This document shows positions 31,768 to 44,255 of a DNA stretch of 64,000 nucleotides, in pieces. The stretch is taken from the NCBI RefSeq assembly GCF_011386835.1, contig NC_088797.1, positions 60,909,587 through 60,973,586 on the forward strand, written 5' to 3'. Made by a program: the position numbers and the translations under genes. The notes beneath the pieces were generated by a model that worked only from the letters and a program-made list of their open reading frames with translations, had not been told where the DNA came from and made no database searches. Numbering within the stretch: position 1 is the first letter of the stretch; every line of letters starts with the position of its first letter. The stretch comes from Chrysemys picta bellii (Eukaryota; Chordata; Testudines; Emydidae).

Positions 31768-33514
31768 CCTCTCCCTCCTCCCCCCCATTTTCGATTTCTC
31801 TCGTGCTGCCCGCAGTAGGTACTGGAAGTGAAGAGACCATTCAGAGAGCAAGAGACCACTTCAGTCAGAATGGGGCATACCAGCACCCATAGTCCTCCTG
31901 GGTCCCACCTTTCTAATAAGTATTCAGATTATTGTTGTCTGTATTTTATGCAAATTAGGTGCCCATCGCAGGCTCCTGGCAAATTTCCAGTGAAGCCTGC
32001 TCAGCCAGGCAAAGTTAAAGCTCTGCAGTTCTAAGCCATTGCAACAGTTTGCTAGTCTGAATTCTCTTTTTAGTCAGCGAAATTCATTTTATGTTTCAAG
32101 GACAATAAGCGGGTGGCTAGCTAGAATTGTCCTGTCCATTGCTGTTCTCACATTATGTAGGTAGATGTCTAATATCCAATGCACGTTATACTTTCTGATG
32201 TGCTATCATTGAACTTGGTTTATTATTTTGATAAATAGTTCCATAATGTTTCCATCCCAACAGTCCGTGCTAAAAGATACACAGCTTTTCCACCTCTAGG
32301 ACTCCAGCTGCAGTCTAGCCCAGACTAGTAGTGAATGAAAGTGACCCACATCTAATGTCCTATGTAAATTGAGGTGGACACCACCCACCTAAGAACTGTA
32401 TGAATTCTCACACTTTTTGGCTAGTTGCAACAAGTCCCAGGACTGAACAGACAACTCCTAGAAGTGGGTCCTTCCAGGTCAGTGTTAAACACACTGGTGG
32501 AAGAAGTTTGTACTGCCTTTGCCTGTGCTTCTACCGGTTTTGTGTGTTGAGGACTTCACTCAATGCAACACAAGGAGCCAGACTGTCTTTATCTTTCTCA
32601 TCTTATATAAACTTCTGTGTGTTTGTCAGCTGAAGTCCATTTAAATCACACAACAATACTGATTGGTTCAATAACCCTATATGCTAACATGGTTAGGCCC
32701 AGTCTCCACCAATTAACTCATTCGGGTAAAAGGCCCAATCTCTGACCCAGGGTAACTTTTTCAGATTGGGGATCTAAATTAGAAGAGAGTTGCTGTATAT
32801 GGGATAGCAGCTTTCATGGTTTAAATCCCCACAAAACAAAAGAATACTTGTACAAATTATCTATGAAATGCCAAGGAATTTGTTTAGGATAGAGCAAGCC
32901 TTGATTTTTACAAGTTATGGTGACAGTGCCCTCTACTGGTATACTACACAAGTAAGTAGAACGATGAAGTTAGATGTGTAGATTTGTAATAGCAGCATTG
33001 GCCCCCAGACGAACACATTCCAAGTCAGAATGCAAGATCTAAGCACCTGACAGGCCAGTCTCTGGTCTACACATGACTATGCTGGTCCCACACTAAACAT
33101 ACAATGCACACATCTCAAACTTAGATACACTACTATAAACCATCAAAAATACTAGTAATACACATGAACAGTCCCTTAAACATAATATTTCAGACACTGT
33201 CAATTCAGAACATTTGGGAGGAAGAACATTCCAGTTTGTGTCTGGTTTTCATGACTTGAGTCAATGAAGTAGTCCAGGATGGACTGCCAATATCTGAATA
33301 TTTTTCTAACCTGCTTTATAGTGGTTTCTTTTATTGTGTTAGCTCATTGTATGTTCCCGTTAATGTTTCAGTTGACCTACTTTTCCCTACATAGTTATAG
33401 TAAGTTGGAAGACTGGAGAATGGAGATGAATTAGAAGTCATCTGCATTTTTCAATAAGGCTAGAGAGGTTCTTAATGGAGGAATATGTTGTATTTGTAAC
33501 TCTTTTCAAACTTT

Positions 33515-33580
33515 CCAGCTCACTTAATTGCTCTTATTTAAGTGCTCTTAAATGAGTCTCAGTAAGACATTTTATTGGCT
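33515..33580. repeat. 66-bp dispersed repeat, copy 2
   Basis: Direct-orientation partner of 31702-31767 (five substitutions by eye, no gap). Sequence beyond the 66 bp is pyrimidine-rich in both copies but no longer aligns well. Confidence 0.8.
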
Positions 33581-36500
33581 TCCCCCATCTTACATTTCTC
33601 TGCATTACAGAAATTTTCTTTGACTAAAGTTAACACATTTCCACTCCCACTGCTTAAAAGTGAAACTAGTTTATTATTGAACTACCTCACACAAACTTTC
33701 TCTGCTTTCTTGAGTAAACAGAGCTAACCTTCACTATTGGATCTACCCTGAATGTGAAATAGAAAGTACATTTCCCTTTTTCAAAAGCCCAACCTATTGG
33801 CCAATGTTGAGACAATATCAGTAAGTATGTATCATGTATACTTCCCGTACGATGTTCATGTGTAATATATAGCTCACGTACAATAATGTACATCCAGAAA
33901 ATTGTGTTAGATGTAAATTGGTGAATTTATTATTGTAGTCTGTTTTTTGTAGGTAAAAATAACTTACTAGTAATATCAGTCCATCCTTTACATTTTACAA
34001 AAGGAATAATTCTTGGTAAGCTTTGCATACAGATGAATTACTTTTGTAGGCCCAATATCTAGTCTATTTTTGAGAGTTCTTAAACTTTTAACTTTAGTAA
34101 TAAGTTGAGCAAAACTGGCTGAATTCTCGTGATCACTCCTCCTGCCCCCTTGAAGTGCATTCTGTCCTGGGAAGTGTGGAGGGGAAGGACACACCTTTTA
34201 AATATGGAAAAATTACAGTTAGTTTTCTTTCCCACTTGCCACCCTCCCCTTCCCCATTCCTTTCTACCCCTTCCCAATAAGCCACTGGTGGGGAAATACT
34301 GAGATCATTGTGGTTTTTATCATCCATGCCATTGGTCATTACATGTGCACCACTGGAATGTATACATTGTTATCTAGTATGTCAATTGGTTATAATGATA
34401 TTTTAAATAAAAAAGGATAAAAAGTTGTTTGATGACCACTCTGTAGTTAGTGTTTCTTCATTGAAGCTCTGGGGCTCTAAAGCACCATGTGGTGAACTTC
34501 ATAGGACAGTTGCCATTTAATTTGTATTTGCCTCAGTCGTTTGGGAGAAGTCTCTTTTCATGGTGGGTATGTCAGCCTGCTTGAGTGCACAGCCAGACCT
34601 GTCCGTCGCTGGCAACCGGGGAATGCACCATCCGCTCCCTCTCCCACCCGTTTTGGCTTTCACAGCACTCCCCTTGCTCTCCCGAGGAGAGTTCCAGTGT
34701 TGGAGGTCAGAGTTCTGCCTGCTGGTGTGATTCAGGCTCTGATGCTCAGCTGTGGCCTCAGACTGCATCTCCCCCTCTGCCGCACTGTCCCTGCACTTGG
34801 CTGGGGAGAGAACCAAAGGCATTTCTGCAACTCCTCCTCCACCCTACTCTGTCAAGTGTCTTGTATGGGAACAGCGTCTCCTGTTGAGTGGGGAGAAGGC
34901 AGTGTGTCCTGGTCAGGGCTGGGGTGGAGACATTGGATCTGAAAGGCTGGCTCTGGGGGCAACTGGTTCCTCCTCCAGAGGAGTGACACAAGATGGCCGT
35001 GCAGCAGATGGAAGGTGGCACCTGCAGCCATGCTCCTGACCGGAGTGGACACTGGACACAACACAGACCCCGATGCTGGAGAGTGCGGTAAGGGTCTTTG
35101 GGTCCCTGCTCCCTCCACCTGCCACCACCTCTAACAGGCTTCCTGGGGCTTCCCTACTGCTCTCCCAGGCAGCGGCTCCAGGGGTTCAGGCTCCCATTTT
35201 AGGCAAAGTGGGCCCAGGGCTTCAGGTTTGTGCAAGGCCCATTCTCACACTCCAGCCTACTCTTTGGGAAGCCCAGACAGGAGATGGGACAGCAAGATCT
35301 GCCTCTTTGAGAGCTTCTCAAATATTCTGGGTGCCTGGCGCTCCCTGCACTGCTGAGAGAGATCCCTGTGACGGTGCCATGGGGAAGTCGGCATATGAAA
35401 TCGGTTCCCTATCTTAATGCAACTTTCTGCTTTCTTCTCCCGCACACCCTGGAGAGTTATTTAAACTGAGAGATTTCTTACAGCCACTGCTGTATGTCTA
35501 TAATGGGTAGAGCATTTCTAGAGGAAAAGGTGCCTTGTAAATGAAAGTTACCATTAATCTAGTCTGTGTCACTTTACTCAAGTGTATGGGGACAGCTGTA
35601 TTAGCAGCATGTCCCCTGAGGAAACTCTGGTAACTTAATGATGACTGCTGTTTAATTGCAATAGCATTAGAATAAATTGTTAGCAGGTGCCACATAGTTG
35701 ACTAATGTTGATAGCAAGTGTGACAATCTAAGCTCAGCCTGAGGCTTTGGGTATAGGTGGCTTTGGTTTTGGTGACATCTAGTCAAACAGTTCCAGATCA
35801 GAGAACGTATGTGGCTGTGGTCTAGCTGAAACTTTTTTTGCAACCAGCAGTGCTTTGAATCCTTGGAGATTGTAGCACCTGCTGTTGTTTTTATCATCTT
35901 TGCTCTCCCTTCAGCTGGGGATGGGGAGGGTGAAGGGGGCCGACTGGCATCTGACGAAGATCCCCTGTAAATTTCTGCTCAGATCTCAGTTCATTAACAA
36001 GCTGGGCTTCTCAATAAATCTAAAGAAATCTTCAACAAGAAGAGCATGTTTATCTTGCCGCTTTGTGGGGGGGGTGGTACTTTGGTTTAGAGATTTTTTC
36101 CCCTTGAATATAACAAGTTCTGCTATAAAGATAGGGGATAGATTCTTGCATGAACAGTGAGCCTTGCTTTTTAGGGGAGGATCATAATTCTTCAAAGTAT
36201 TAAACACGTTTAAAATGTCATTAATTCTAGGAGTGGCTATCAGTGTTCTAATGACCCTGCTTCACACACTAGAAACATCACAGGCAAAGAACTGAATAAA
36301 GCCGTTCTGCCACTGGCTGTCTCCATTCAGCCCTGGGACCCAAGAAACATTCCTCCTTCCTGAGTTGCAGCCACTTGGCTTTGTTACCTCCTGTAGATTC
36401 TTGTATTTGCTTCATTGTTAATTTCATTTCCTGCCTCTCTTCCCCTCCCCCATTGTTGCCTTTGTGCAGTTGGCACCTGTTAGGTGGGGGTGGAAGGGAG

Positions 36501-38133
36501 TTTTTGTGCATGGGATGGTGGTTAAGCAAAGCTGGGGGAGGGCGCACTCCATTGCAAGGGCAGGCCTGCATCTTTTGGAGTATTGTAATAATGAGTCTGT
36601 CCCTTGTGGAATAGGCTCCACTCACCGCTGGGCCAAAGCCAGATAATTCTTTGGGGGTTGTCCTAACACAGGATCATCACCTGCATGAAAGAGTCTTGAT
36701 GACAAGGGGACAAGGGGCAAAAATCTTCATGAAGCTGCTGCAGCCGTCAGGATGAAATAAACAGAGCTGTTGGCTCTTCTGCCATGTATGGATAACCCAA
36801 AAAATTGAATAAATCAGGCTGCCTCCTTAATGTCCCTGGAGCATGAAAGCCTAGAACAGCAGCCTCATGCAAACCTCAGTAGGAGCTAATCTTCCCCATG
36901 CTCCTGCAGACTGTAGCTGTTTCTTTTTGTGGTAGGGTCTTGGCTCCAGTAGGCGCAGAGGAATGCGTGGGGGGAAAGAGCAAGGAAGTGGTAGTACCTC
37001 CCTAGGTGCAACACCACAGCTGTTAAATGGCATAGAAATGCACACAAAAAATGCCCCTCCTCTTTCTTGCGTGCTTTGATCAGCCGTGAATGCTAACATT
37101 GAAATTGTCATTGTTAAGCTTCAGTGTTAACACCCACTGATCAGCTCACCCTGCTAGCATTTCAAATGGCCTGCAGCCTCTGACAGACGCTGCTGCAGTG
37201 GCTAACCGTCAGACTGAACTGAACGTGTCCTGTGCAACCATAAGGGCTAGCAGTATCTTTACCAATCTAAAGTGCTGTATAGGAACTGGATAGTATGTAT
37301 TAAACAGAAGTTTATGCACAAGGTAGCCAGCCGGGGACAGTATTGGCTCCCTGAATTGCCTTGTCAGCCCAGTCTGACTTACATGAAGTGGTGGTTTCAC
37401 TTATGCAACAGAGGCTGCTAAGCAGGTGCCAAAGCATAATGGAGGGAGACTGGATGGCTGGGTGGTTCATGCAGGATTTGGGGGAGAGAGCTTCAATTCC
37501 CTGCTCTGCCATAGCCTTCCTGTGTGACCCTGGACAAGTCACTTAGCCTCTCTGTGCATCAGTTCTCCATCAGAGCAGTGTGAGGATAAATACATGAAGA
37601 ACAGGGCAGTGCCAAGTTACTGCAGTGATGGGGGCCATAGATGTAACTAGACAATTTGGTTGCTATGTCTGTGGATCAAGTGCCATAGAGACGAAAATCT
37701 CCAGCTCACATTACTGATCCCGTGAGCTGGGCAGATGCAATGGAGAGGTCTCCTTGAGTGTCGCTGGAGATGCTGGTATAATATGTATCTCTCCTGCCCT
37801 TGCTGTCTAGTCACAGTAGGGCTTGGTTTTATGATGGTGTTGTAGGAAAAGTGGTCTGAAATGACCAAGCAGCCACTTCAAATGTTACTTATACATTGAC
37901 TTTTTTAAAAGTGGATCCTTATTCCCCTGGGTGTGTGTCAGTTGGCTTGAATGGACTCAGATGAAACAATTGCCAAGGCCCTGCAGATGGCAGGCTACTC
38001 CCAGGAACAAGCTGACAAGGCGTTCTAGCACTGCGCTAGGGCAGTGGCTGGGTGTGAAAAGGCCAGTGCTGGCAGGGGAGGGGTGTGTGTGACTGTTTAC
38101 TTCAGCCATTTCACACTGAGCCATGTTTTGAAG

Positions 38134-38613
38134 CAGCAGTTCTCAACTAGGGGTACGCAGAGGTCTTCCAGGGGATACATTAAACTCATCTACATATTTG
38201 CCTAGTTTTACAATAGGCTACATAAATAGAGCCCTGAGTGGATACAAAATTGTATCTGGTCTGCAGCTATAAAGCAGATAGCTGCAGATTTGCAGGGCTC
38301 TATCCATAAAAAGCACTAGCAAAGTCAGTAGAAACGAAAATGTCACAAACGTAATGACTTGTTTATACTGCTCTATATACTATACATAGAAATGGAAGTA
38401 CGGTATGTACATTCCACTTGATTTATTTTATAATTCTATGATGAATGAGAAAGTCAGCGCTTTCCCAATAACAGTGTGCTGTGACACTTTTTTGTATTTT
38501 TATGTCTGATTTTGTAAGCAGGTAGTTTTTAAATGAGGTGAAACTTGGGGGTACGCAAGACAAATCAGACTCCTGAAAGGGGTACAGTAGGCTGGACAGG
38601 TTGAGAGTCACTG
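38134..38613. mobile_element. hAT-like MITE with imperfect 8-bp TSD
   Basis: The ends are CAGCAGTTCTCAAC and, on the other strand, CAGTGACTCTCAAC. The flanks TTTTGAAG (38126-38133) and TTTTAAAG (38614-38621) agree at 7 of 8 positions, the hAT target length. Inside, GGGGTACGCAGAGG near the left and GGGGGTACGCAAGAC near the right are typical of a common turtle element. There is no transposase frame. A smaller element is nested at 38226-38303. Confidence 0.85.
38226..38303. mobile_element. 78-bp MITE nested in the hAT element
   Basis: Perfect 11-bp inverted ends ATAGAGCCCTG and CAGGGCTCTAT. The interior has GGATACAAAATTGTATC and a CTGCAGCTATAAAGCAG-type palindrome. The host sequence resumes with CATAAAAAGCACTAGC. 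The flanks share CATAA, which may be the target duplication. Confidence 0.7.
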
Positions 38614-39776
38614 TTTTAAAGTACCCACCGTGGTAAGAGAACCTGCCCTCCTGCCAGAGTCTAGCAAGGTTTGAGTGTTTTGCAGAGAAGTGGGTTTCAC
38701 TTCGCTTAGCTCATGTGCCACACATTCGTCACTGTGGGAAGAAAGGGGACTGATGGGATGGATGTGCATGTAGGTGCACATGAACCTAAAGGAAACAAAG
38801 CAGCATGGCTTAGCTACTGGAGAAGAGCCTGCCTTTGCTGGTTACAGTGGGGAAGATTGGGATGGCACAGGGACAGCTAAATGTAATCCATCAAGACTGT
38901 GAACAGCCTGTTAGGGAGAGGAAACTCAAGAGCGTGATAGACCCTAGGCAGCCCTGAAAATCCTCCAGCAGCCCCAGCACTGTAACTCTAGCCCAAAGCA
39001 TCCCTTGGGCCAGCTCACCCAGCCCTCATGGGGGCTAGTGGTGCTGTCCCCCCCTCCTTTTAGCCTCCTATGCTGCCAATTTCTCCCATGCGGGCTGCTG
39101 AAACTGTGGGGCAGAACGGAGTGAAGAATGGTGCAGGTTGCACCCAGCCAAGGGGGGCTCATGACATAGCAGGTGAAGTCAGTGCTAAGGTGCAGGCTGC
39201 ACATGGTTTTGGGGTCAGGACACACAGCGTTGCACTATGGGGCAGTTGAGCCCCTCTCAGTATCGGTTGAAAGCTGGTGCTAGTGACCTTTCTCCATGTC
39301 TTAGCAGAGGGGTGTGTGTGTCTGATAACCTCCTTGTTGAGTGCTACAGACACACCCAGGACTGAATAGATTTGTCACCTCTAGCTCTGAGAGTGGTGTT
39401 CCCCAGATGAGAACTGGGGTAAATTGGCAAGGAACAGAATCTTTCTCTCTCATATTAGAGCTGTTGAGAGAATAGAAGCTTTCAAGTACTAGTGTGTCAG
39501 TCAGGTACCTTTAGGCCTACATTCAAAACTATTCTACTGCTGTAACTGCTCTGGTAGTTTCCATGCGGTGGCCTTTAACTAACAGGGGCTTAGTCATTTA
39601 AAACAGAGCAGCAAGGAGGTTAGAAATCTCTCTCATCTCCCCATGTTGAGCTCCATTGCTGCAAATTGGTAAAGTCATTATTTCAGAACAAAGAAGAGAG
39701 AAAAGCCTGGCTACAGAGGATGCTTGTGGCCAGATGTGTTTAGTTCAAGCTCCGGGGGGGTTGCCCCTCCAAGGTA

Positions 39777-40471
39777 TTTATTAATCACATATTTATTAAG
39801 TCACATTTGGTGCAAATAATATTTAGAGTCATCGTTTGGGCACGGCAGGGATGGGGGGGATTAGAAATCGGGTGACTAATGAAGTGTCAGACTTTCAAAT
39901 GCCTTCAAAGTGCTTGTCGGCTAGTTTTGCAAAACACCTTCATAAAATAATACAAAGAACAGGAATAAGAACTTTCACCAAGCAGATTTTTAAACAAATT
40001 TCATGAAGAATGGAAAACCCACCAAGTTCAACTTGATTCATCACATGAGCTAAACTAGCAGTATCGTCTCCTCCACAGGAACTGGCGGGCTCCTTCCGCT
40101 CCAGCCTGCCTGCAGCTCGCTTAGGCCATGGCAGCAGTGGTGGGAGCATTACTGTTGTCCCTGGACCAGCAAAGGGTGGCACAGTAAAGCCAAAGACAGT
40201 GACATGACTGCAGTCACAGAGTTGTCCCTTTGACATTAGGAAAGAGAGGCCCAGCCATTTGCAATCTAGGGTCTACAGTTTCAAGCATTGCCTTTAGCGG
40301 TCAGTTTCCCTGATAGCCCAAATACTAGAGCATATGTAAACAAAACAACATAGCAAAAATCCTTAAGAGCAGGGACTCTCTGCAAAATTACTCATGATGC
40401 ATGAGTAACCCAGAACAAAATGACTTGTGCTGGAATTAAAAAACACGGTTGATGGTGTACTTCTGCTTCCT
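39777..40471 (-). other. ARHGAP22: ARHGAP22 3' UTR, approximate
   Basis: Sequence after the ARHGAP22 stop on the minus strand. The first AATAAA-type signals read on that strand (TTTATT on the plus strand) are at 39777-39782 and around 39790-39796. The boundary rests only on these hexamers. Confidence 0.45.
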
Positions 40472-40700
40472 TTACTTCGGCACTTTAGCTCCCCGGCTTG
40501 CAACAGTCAAATTTCCTAATGTCAAAAAAAACTCTTCCATTTCTGTCTGCAGGAGCTGGTTTCTCTTTTCAGCATCTTCACGTGCACGCTCTGAATTCCT
40601 CAGTTTGATCTCCAGCATAGTGTATTTCTTTCGCTCCTGGTCCAACTCCTCTTCTAATCTTGTCACTCGTTTTCTCAGTTCAGCGCTTGTTTCTTCAATT
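40472..40700 (-). CDS. ARHGAP22: ARHGAP22 last exon: C-terminal coiled coil
   Basis: Final coding exon, with stop TAA at 40472-40474. After one base completing an Arg codon it reads [20 protein letters not shown], then [20 protein letters not shown] and a tail ending ASRGAKVPK. It is a heptad-rich coiled coil conserved across the ARHGAP22/24/25 group, where it supports oligomerisation and partner binding. The acceptor on the minus strand is TTGGCTTTAAG. Phase fits the donor of the exon at 47938-48841 exactly. ARHGAP22 is chosen over its paralogue ARHGAP24 because of the MAPK8 neighbourhood and the C-terminal residues. Confidence 0.92.
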
Positions 40701-41592
40701 CTTAAAGCCAAGAGAAAACAAAGAGCATTTTAGTCTCTTGACAACTGCTACACTGATTGCCATGAAATATACAAGTTTGCCATATGACAGCCAGAACAAA
40801 CCATCAAAAGTGGGGTTTGTTATGGAGGTACCAACTATTAACTCGGGAGGTAACGTTGAGTTGAGTTTTGTATGTTGATCAATGGTTCAACCTCTCTTTT
40901 AGGTATAAAAAAGATAGCGTGTTCTCCCCAAACTTGCAGCACTGGCTTTGTGGGCAGACAATTGACCTTCTGAGAATTTACAAATCAATCCATTCACTAG
41001 TTAGAGTTAAAATTAATTTAAGCAACTCTCCTCTTTCTTCATGCCATTGCTTTTCTTTGTCAAGATACCCTTTAACTTAGAGGAATGTAACCTGCATTGG
41101 AAACCAGGAGTTCTAGACTCACTTCTACTAACTGGCATTATTAAGTCTATGCCCTTCAGAACCCTTATTAAGCAAAGACTCATAGCACTCTACCCACTGA
41201 TGGGAATGGAGCCCAAATCCCGTTCAATTAGAGCATGCTTCTGCATGAGAGGCAGCATGACTGTCTCTAACATGGGCCAGCTCATGCACAGGTCACCCAC
41301 TGCTGACTTGTGCATAGCATAGGGCGTTATGCATCTCCCTCTGGTGACAGGTTCATCTGAGATAAAATCCTGGTGCTTCTGACCAAAGTAGGTCTGAGTA
41401 TTGCTCCAGTGGGTGAAACATATGCTTTAATGCTGGAGTTTAAATCTCGTTGATGGGGAGAGTTGTTGCAGTTGTGCATAATAAATTTTTATTTTTTAAA
41501 GGCAAAAATAACTCTAGGAAGTTACATTTTTAAAAAAACCTACATCAGAAGAACATTGATGTTGCAAAGTCAAGCACTCAAAAGGGCTAGAT

Positions 41593-42335
41593 CTGGGGTC
41601 TCAAACTCAAAATGACCACGAGGACCACATGAGGACTAGTGCATTGACCCGAGAGCCGCATCACTGACACCATCCCTCGCTGCCTCTGACCCTGCCCCCA
41701 CTCCACCCCTTCCATTAGGCCCCACCCCTGCCCCACCCCCTCCATTAGGCCCCGCCCCTGCCCCACCTCTTCCCACCCCTTCCCTGCCCCATTCCAACCT
41801 CTTCCCCAAAGTCCCCACCCCAACGCTGGCCCCAGGGGGTGCAGGGTGCAGCGGGGGCTCAGGGCAGGCTGTTGAGGTGCAGGAGGTGTGCAGGGGGCTC
41901 AGGGCAGGGAGTTGGTGTGTGGGGTGCAGGAGGGGTGTGGGATATGACAGGAGGCTCAGGGCAGGGGGTTGGGGTGCAGGATGTGGCAGGGGGTTGGGGT
42001 GCAGGAGGGGTTCAGGGTGCAAGCTCCAGCCCAGCGCCGCTTACCTAGAGCGGCTCCGGGGTGGCAGCGGCGCGCACCGGGGCCAGGGCAGGCTCCCTGC
42101 CTGCCTGCCCTGGCCCCCGGCCCCAGGCCGCTCCATTCCAGGAAACAGCTGGAACCCTGTCCCTGCAGCCCCTGGAGGAGGGGGAGGGGGCTCAGGGTTC
42201 CGTGTGTGTGCTGCTCTTGCCGCTCCTCCAGGTACCTCCCACGAAGCTCCCATTGGCTGCGGGGGGCGGTGCCTAGAAGGAGGCAATGCAGGGCCACCCG
42301 CAAGAGCCCCGCGGGCTGCGTGTTTGAGACCCCTG
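41593..42335. mobile_element. hAT-like non-autonomous element, GC-rich
   Basis: The ends CTGGGGTCTCAAAC and, on the other strand, CAGGGGTCTCAAAC are inverted repeats of hAT type. The flanking octamers GGCTAGAT (41585-41592) and GTCTATAT (42336-42343) agree at 6 of 8 positions, consistent with an aged target duplication. The interior is C-rich (41680-41830), then a minisatellite, then CpG-rich DNA. The long open frames across it on both strands are composition artefacts. Confidence 0.8.
41838..42022. repeat. Minisatellite of about 40-60 bp units
   Basis: Successive units share GGCTCAGGGCAGG, then GTTG and GGGGTGCAGGA, with clear starts near 41852, 41892 and 41951. The units vary in length through internal gain and loss. 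The array lies within the hAT-like element. Confidence 0.75.
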
Positions 42336-44079
42336 GTCTATATAGCTTTAATTCAGCCCCCTTGCGCTTATCCAATCTTTAATTACATGACCACCGATTA
42401 TTTTTTTCCTACAGCACGCCTGCCTCATTCAGTGCACAGGATGGCCCTGGCTCTGCAAATGGAGTAGATATATATATTTTTTATCCTCATTATTTAACAT
42501 GGCTCCATTCATCAATCACACTACACCATCCACATCTTGCTCAGAACACAAACTAAATACTTTCCTCAGTGGTGTTTCTAGGTTATCTGGCACTAGAGTA
42601 GAGCAGTGCTTCGCCAACATCAATGAACTTCTCTTCACAGCACCTGTAGCTCAGGTGGGAAATAGTTTTCCCTTCTGTAACAGAAGAGTTCTGAGACAAA
42701 ACCATAGGGACTTATCTAAGGCTACACCATGAACCAACAGCCCAGACAGGACTGGAACTCAGAACCTTGTGAATCTAAACCCTGTGCCTCATTAGGGTCA
42801 GGCAAGCACAATGCTTGGTTTTGGGATCATTATAACTGTCACCATTCAGGGTACCTGCACCTGTATTTCCCCTCAGTGCTGCAATACGGCACCCACTCTC
42901 ATGCTTCCGGCTCCCCAGTTGTCACCTCTGTGAGGGGGAGACCTGCATCTCGCTCCCTGCTCACTGAGGTACTTCCAGGCTGCAGAGACAGGCTGCCCAA
43001 GCACATCTGTTTTCTTTCTCTTCAGAGATTGATAACAGGGATTGTTAATACTTCAAGGGTACCACACAGTTCTTCCTGTGCAAGCCTATTTTATTCTTAA
43101 AATAAAAGCACTACAGAGAAAGAATATTAAAAGCAATAGAAGAACCTACACGCATGCTAATAAGGTTACCAGAGAACTCCCCACTACGACCCTATCGGGG
43201 GCTCTGGCAGGAGCAGTCTTTCAACTTTCATCCTCAGGGTTTCCTTTGTGGTCACAAGTTCATCACAGCTTCTGCTCAGAACAAGTGTAGTCCACCCTTT
43301 ACACAGTCCAGGGACTCTGATGTGGAGTTTCCAGGAGCAGGTGATTAGTATCAAATGGGTTTTCTTTTTGAGCCCAGCTTCAGAAGGGTAGAGTCCAAGT
43401 GGGTTATTTGCATGGCCCTCACCCCCCCCCCTTTCCTAAGAAACCCACTTTACATACATAGGACCGTCAAAGGACTTTCTGGGACAAACATTTACATTAG
43501 TCATGTCCCTAGAAAAATTACATACAATCCACCACTACCACCACGAACAAGGGCATTTTCAACACCAAGGCACCCAATCCAAATCAATAAAGCTTACCTG
43601 AATTCCAAACGGTTTGTCCAGGATATATAGGATACTGTCAGTCTGGCACAACAACAGCCCTATGATGTTTTTGACCCCTAAGTTATCACCACATTCTCTG
43701 AGCCTTAACTCCATCTCCACCACGTTTGTGTCTGGGAACACAGTGGCCTATCAGTCATCTACCTAGTAGACTGCAACCCAGGTCTCCTTATGAGTCTTCT
43801 TCGTAGCTTCATGTGTGAGTTCAACTCCAGCCAAGTCTCCTTGGGTTGGATGAACATTTGCTCACAAGTATCTTTTGAATGCTCTTCTATGCAAAGAAAC
43901 AAAGCTATTTCAAAGCAATTCCATCACCTCCAGCTAAGGATCACAGTCTTGCTACCAGCACCTCCCATCAAAAATAAAGGACAGACCTAAGAGTTGGCCA
44001 GGACACTAGTCTTCCTCCACAGCCAGATGATGGCCAACCACTGGCACCCTTTCTGTTCCCTACCCAGATGGCCACAGAA

Positions 44080-44255
44080 CGCCGCCAGCTTTTCTGCCAC
44101 CCTAGGTGGCGGAAGGGCCCGCCCCGAAATTCCACCCCTCACAGAGGCAGCGGAAGGTCCCGCCACCGAAATACCGCCGCGGTCACCGCCCCCCAAATTG
44201 TAGCGCCCTAGGCGACCACCTAGGTCGCCTAATGGGTTGCGCCGGTCCTGGATGG
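44080..44255. mobile_element. GC-rich interspersed repeat
   Basis: Contains CACCCTAGGTGGCGG, repeated CCGAAAT-CCCC blocks, and GCGCCCTAGGCGACCACC with GCCTAATGGGTTGCGCCGG. I remember this sequence as common in turtle genomes. The reading frames are not genes. Class and exact boundaries are not determined. Confidence 0.5.

Larger units (their letters stand above)
30852..39776. other. Intergenic region between convergent MAPK8 and ARHGAP22
   Basis: About 8.9 kb without a convincing gene. It holds a 66-bp repeated segment (31702-31767 and 33515-33580), an old SINE-like fragment at about 31545-31635, and a GC-richer stretch at 34540-35420 whose overlapping open frames have no family signature. 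An antisense MIR-like fragment lies at about 37430-37620 and a hAT MITE at 38134-38613. The remaining parts are unassigned. Confidence 0.65.

Noticed and set aside
34541..35417. Possible small gene in the GC-richer intergenic stretch
   Set aside because: Several frames are open on both strands, none has a family motif, and there is no splice or promoter context that singles one out.
41636..42467. Open frames of up to 196 codons on both strands
   Set aside because: They are products of the minisatellite and C-rich tracts within a transposon.
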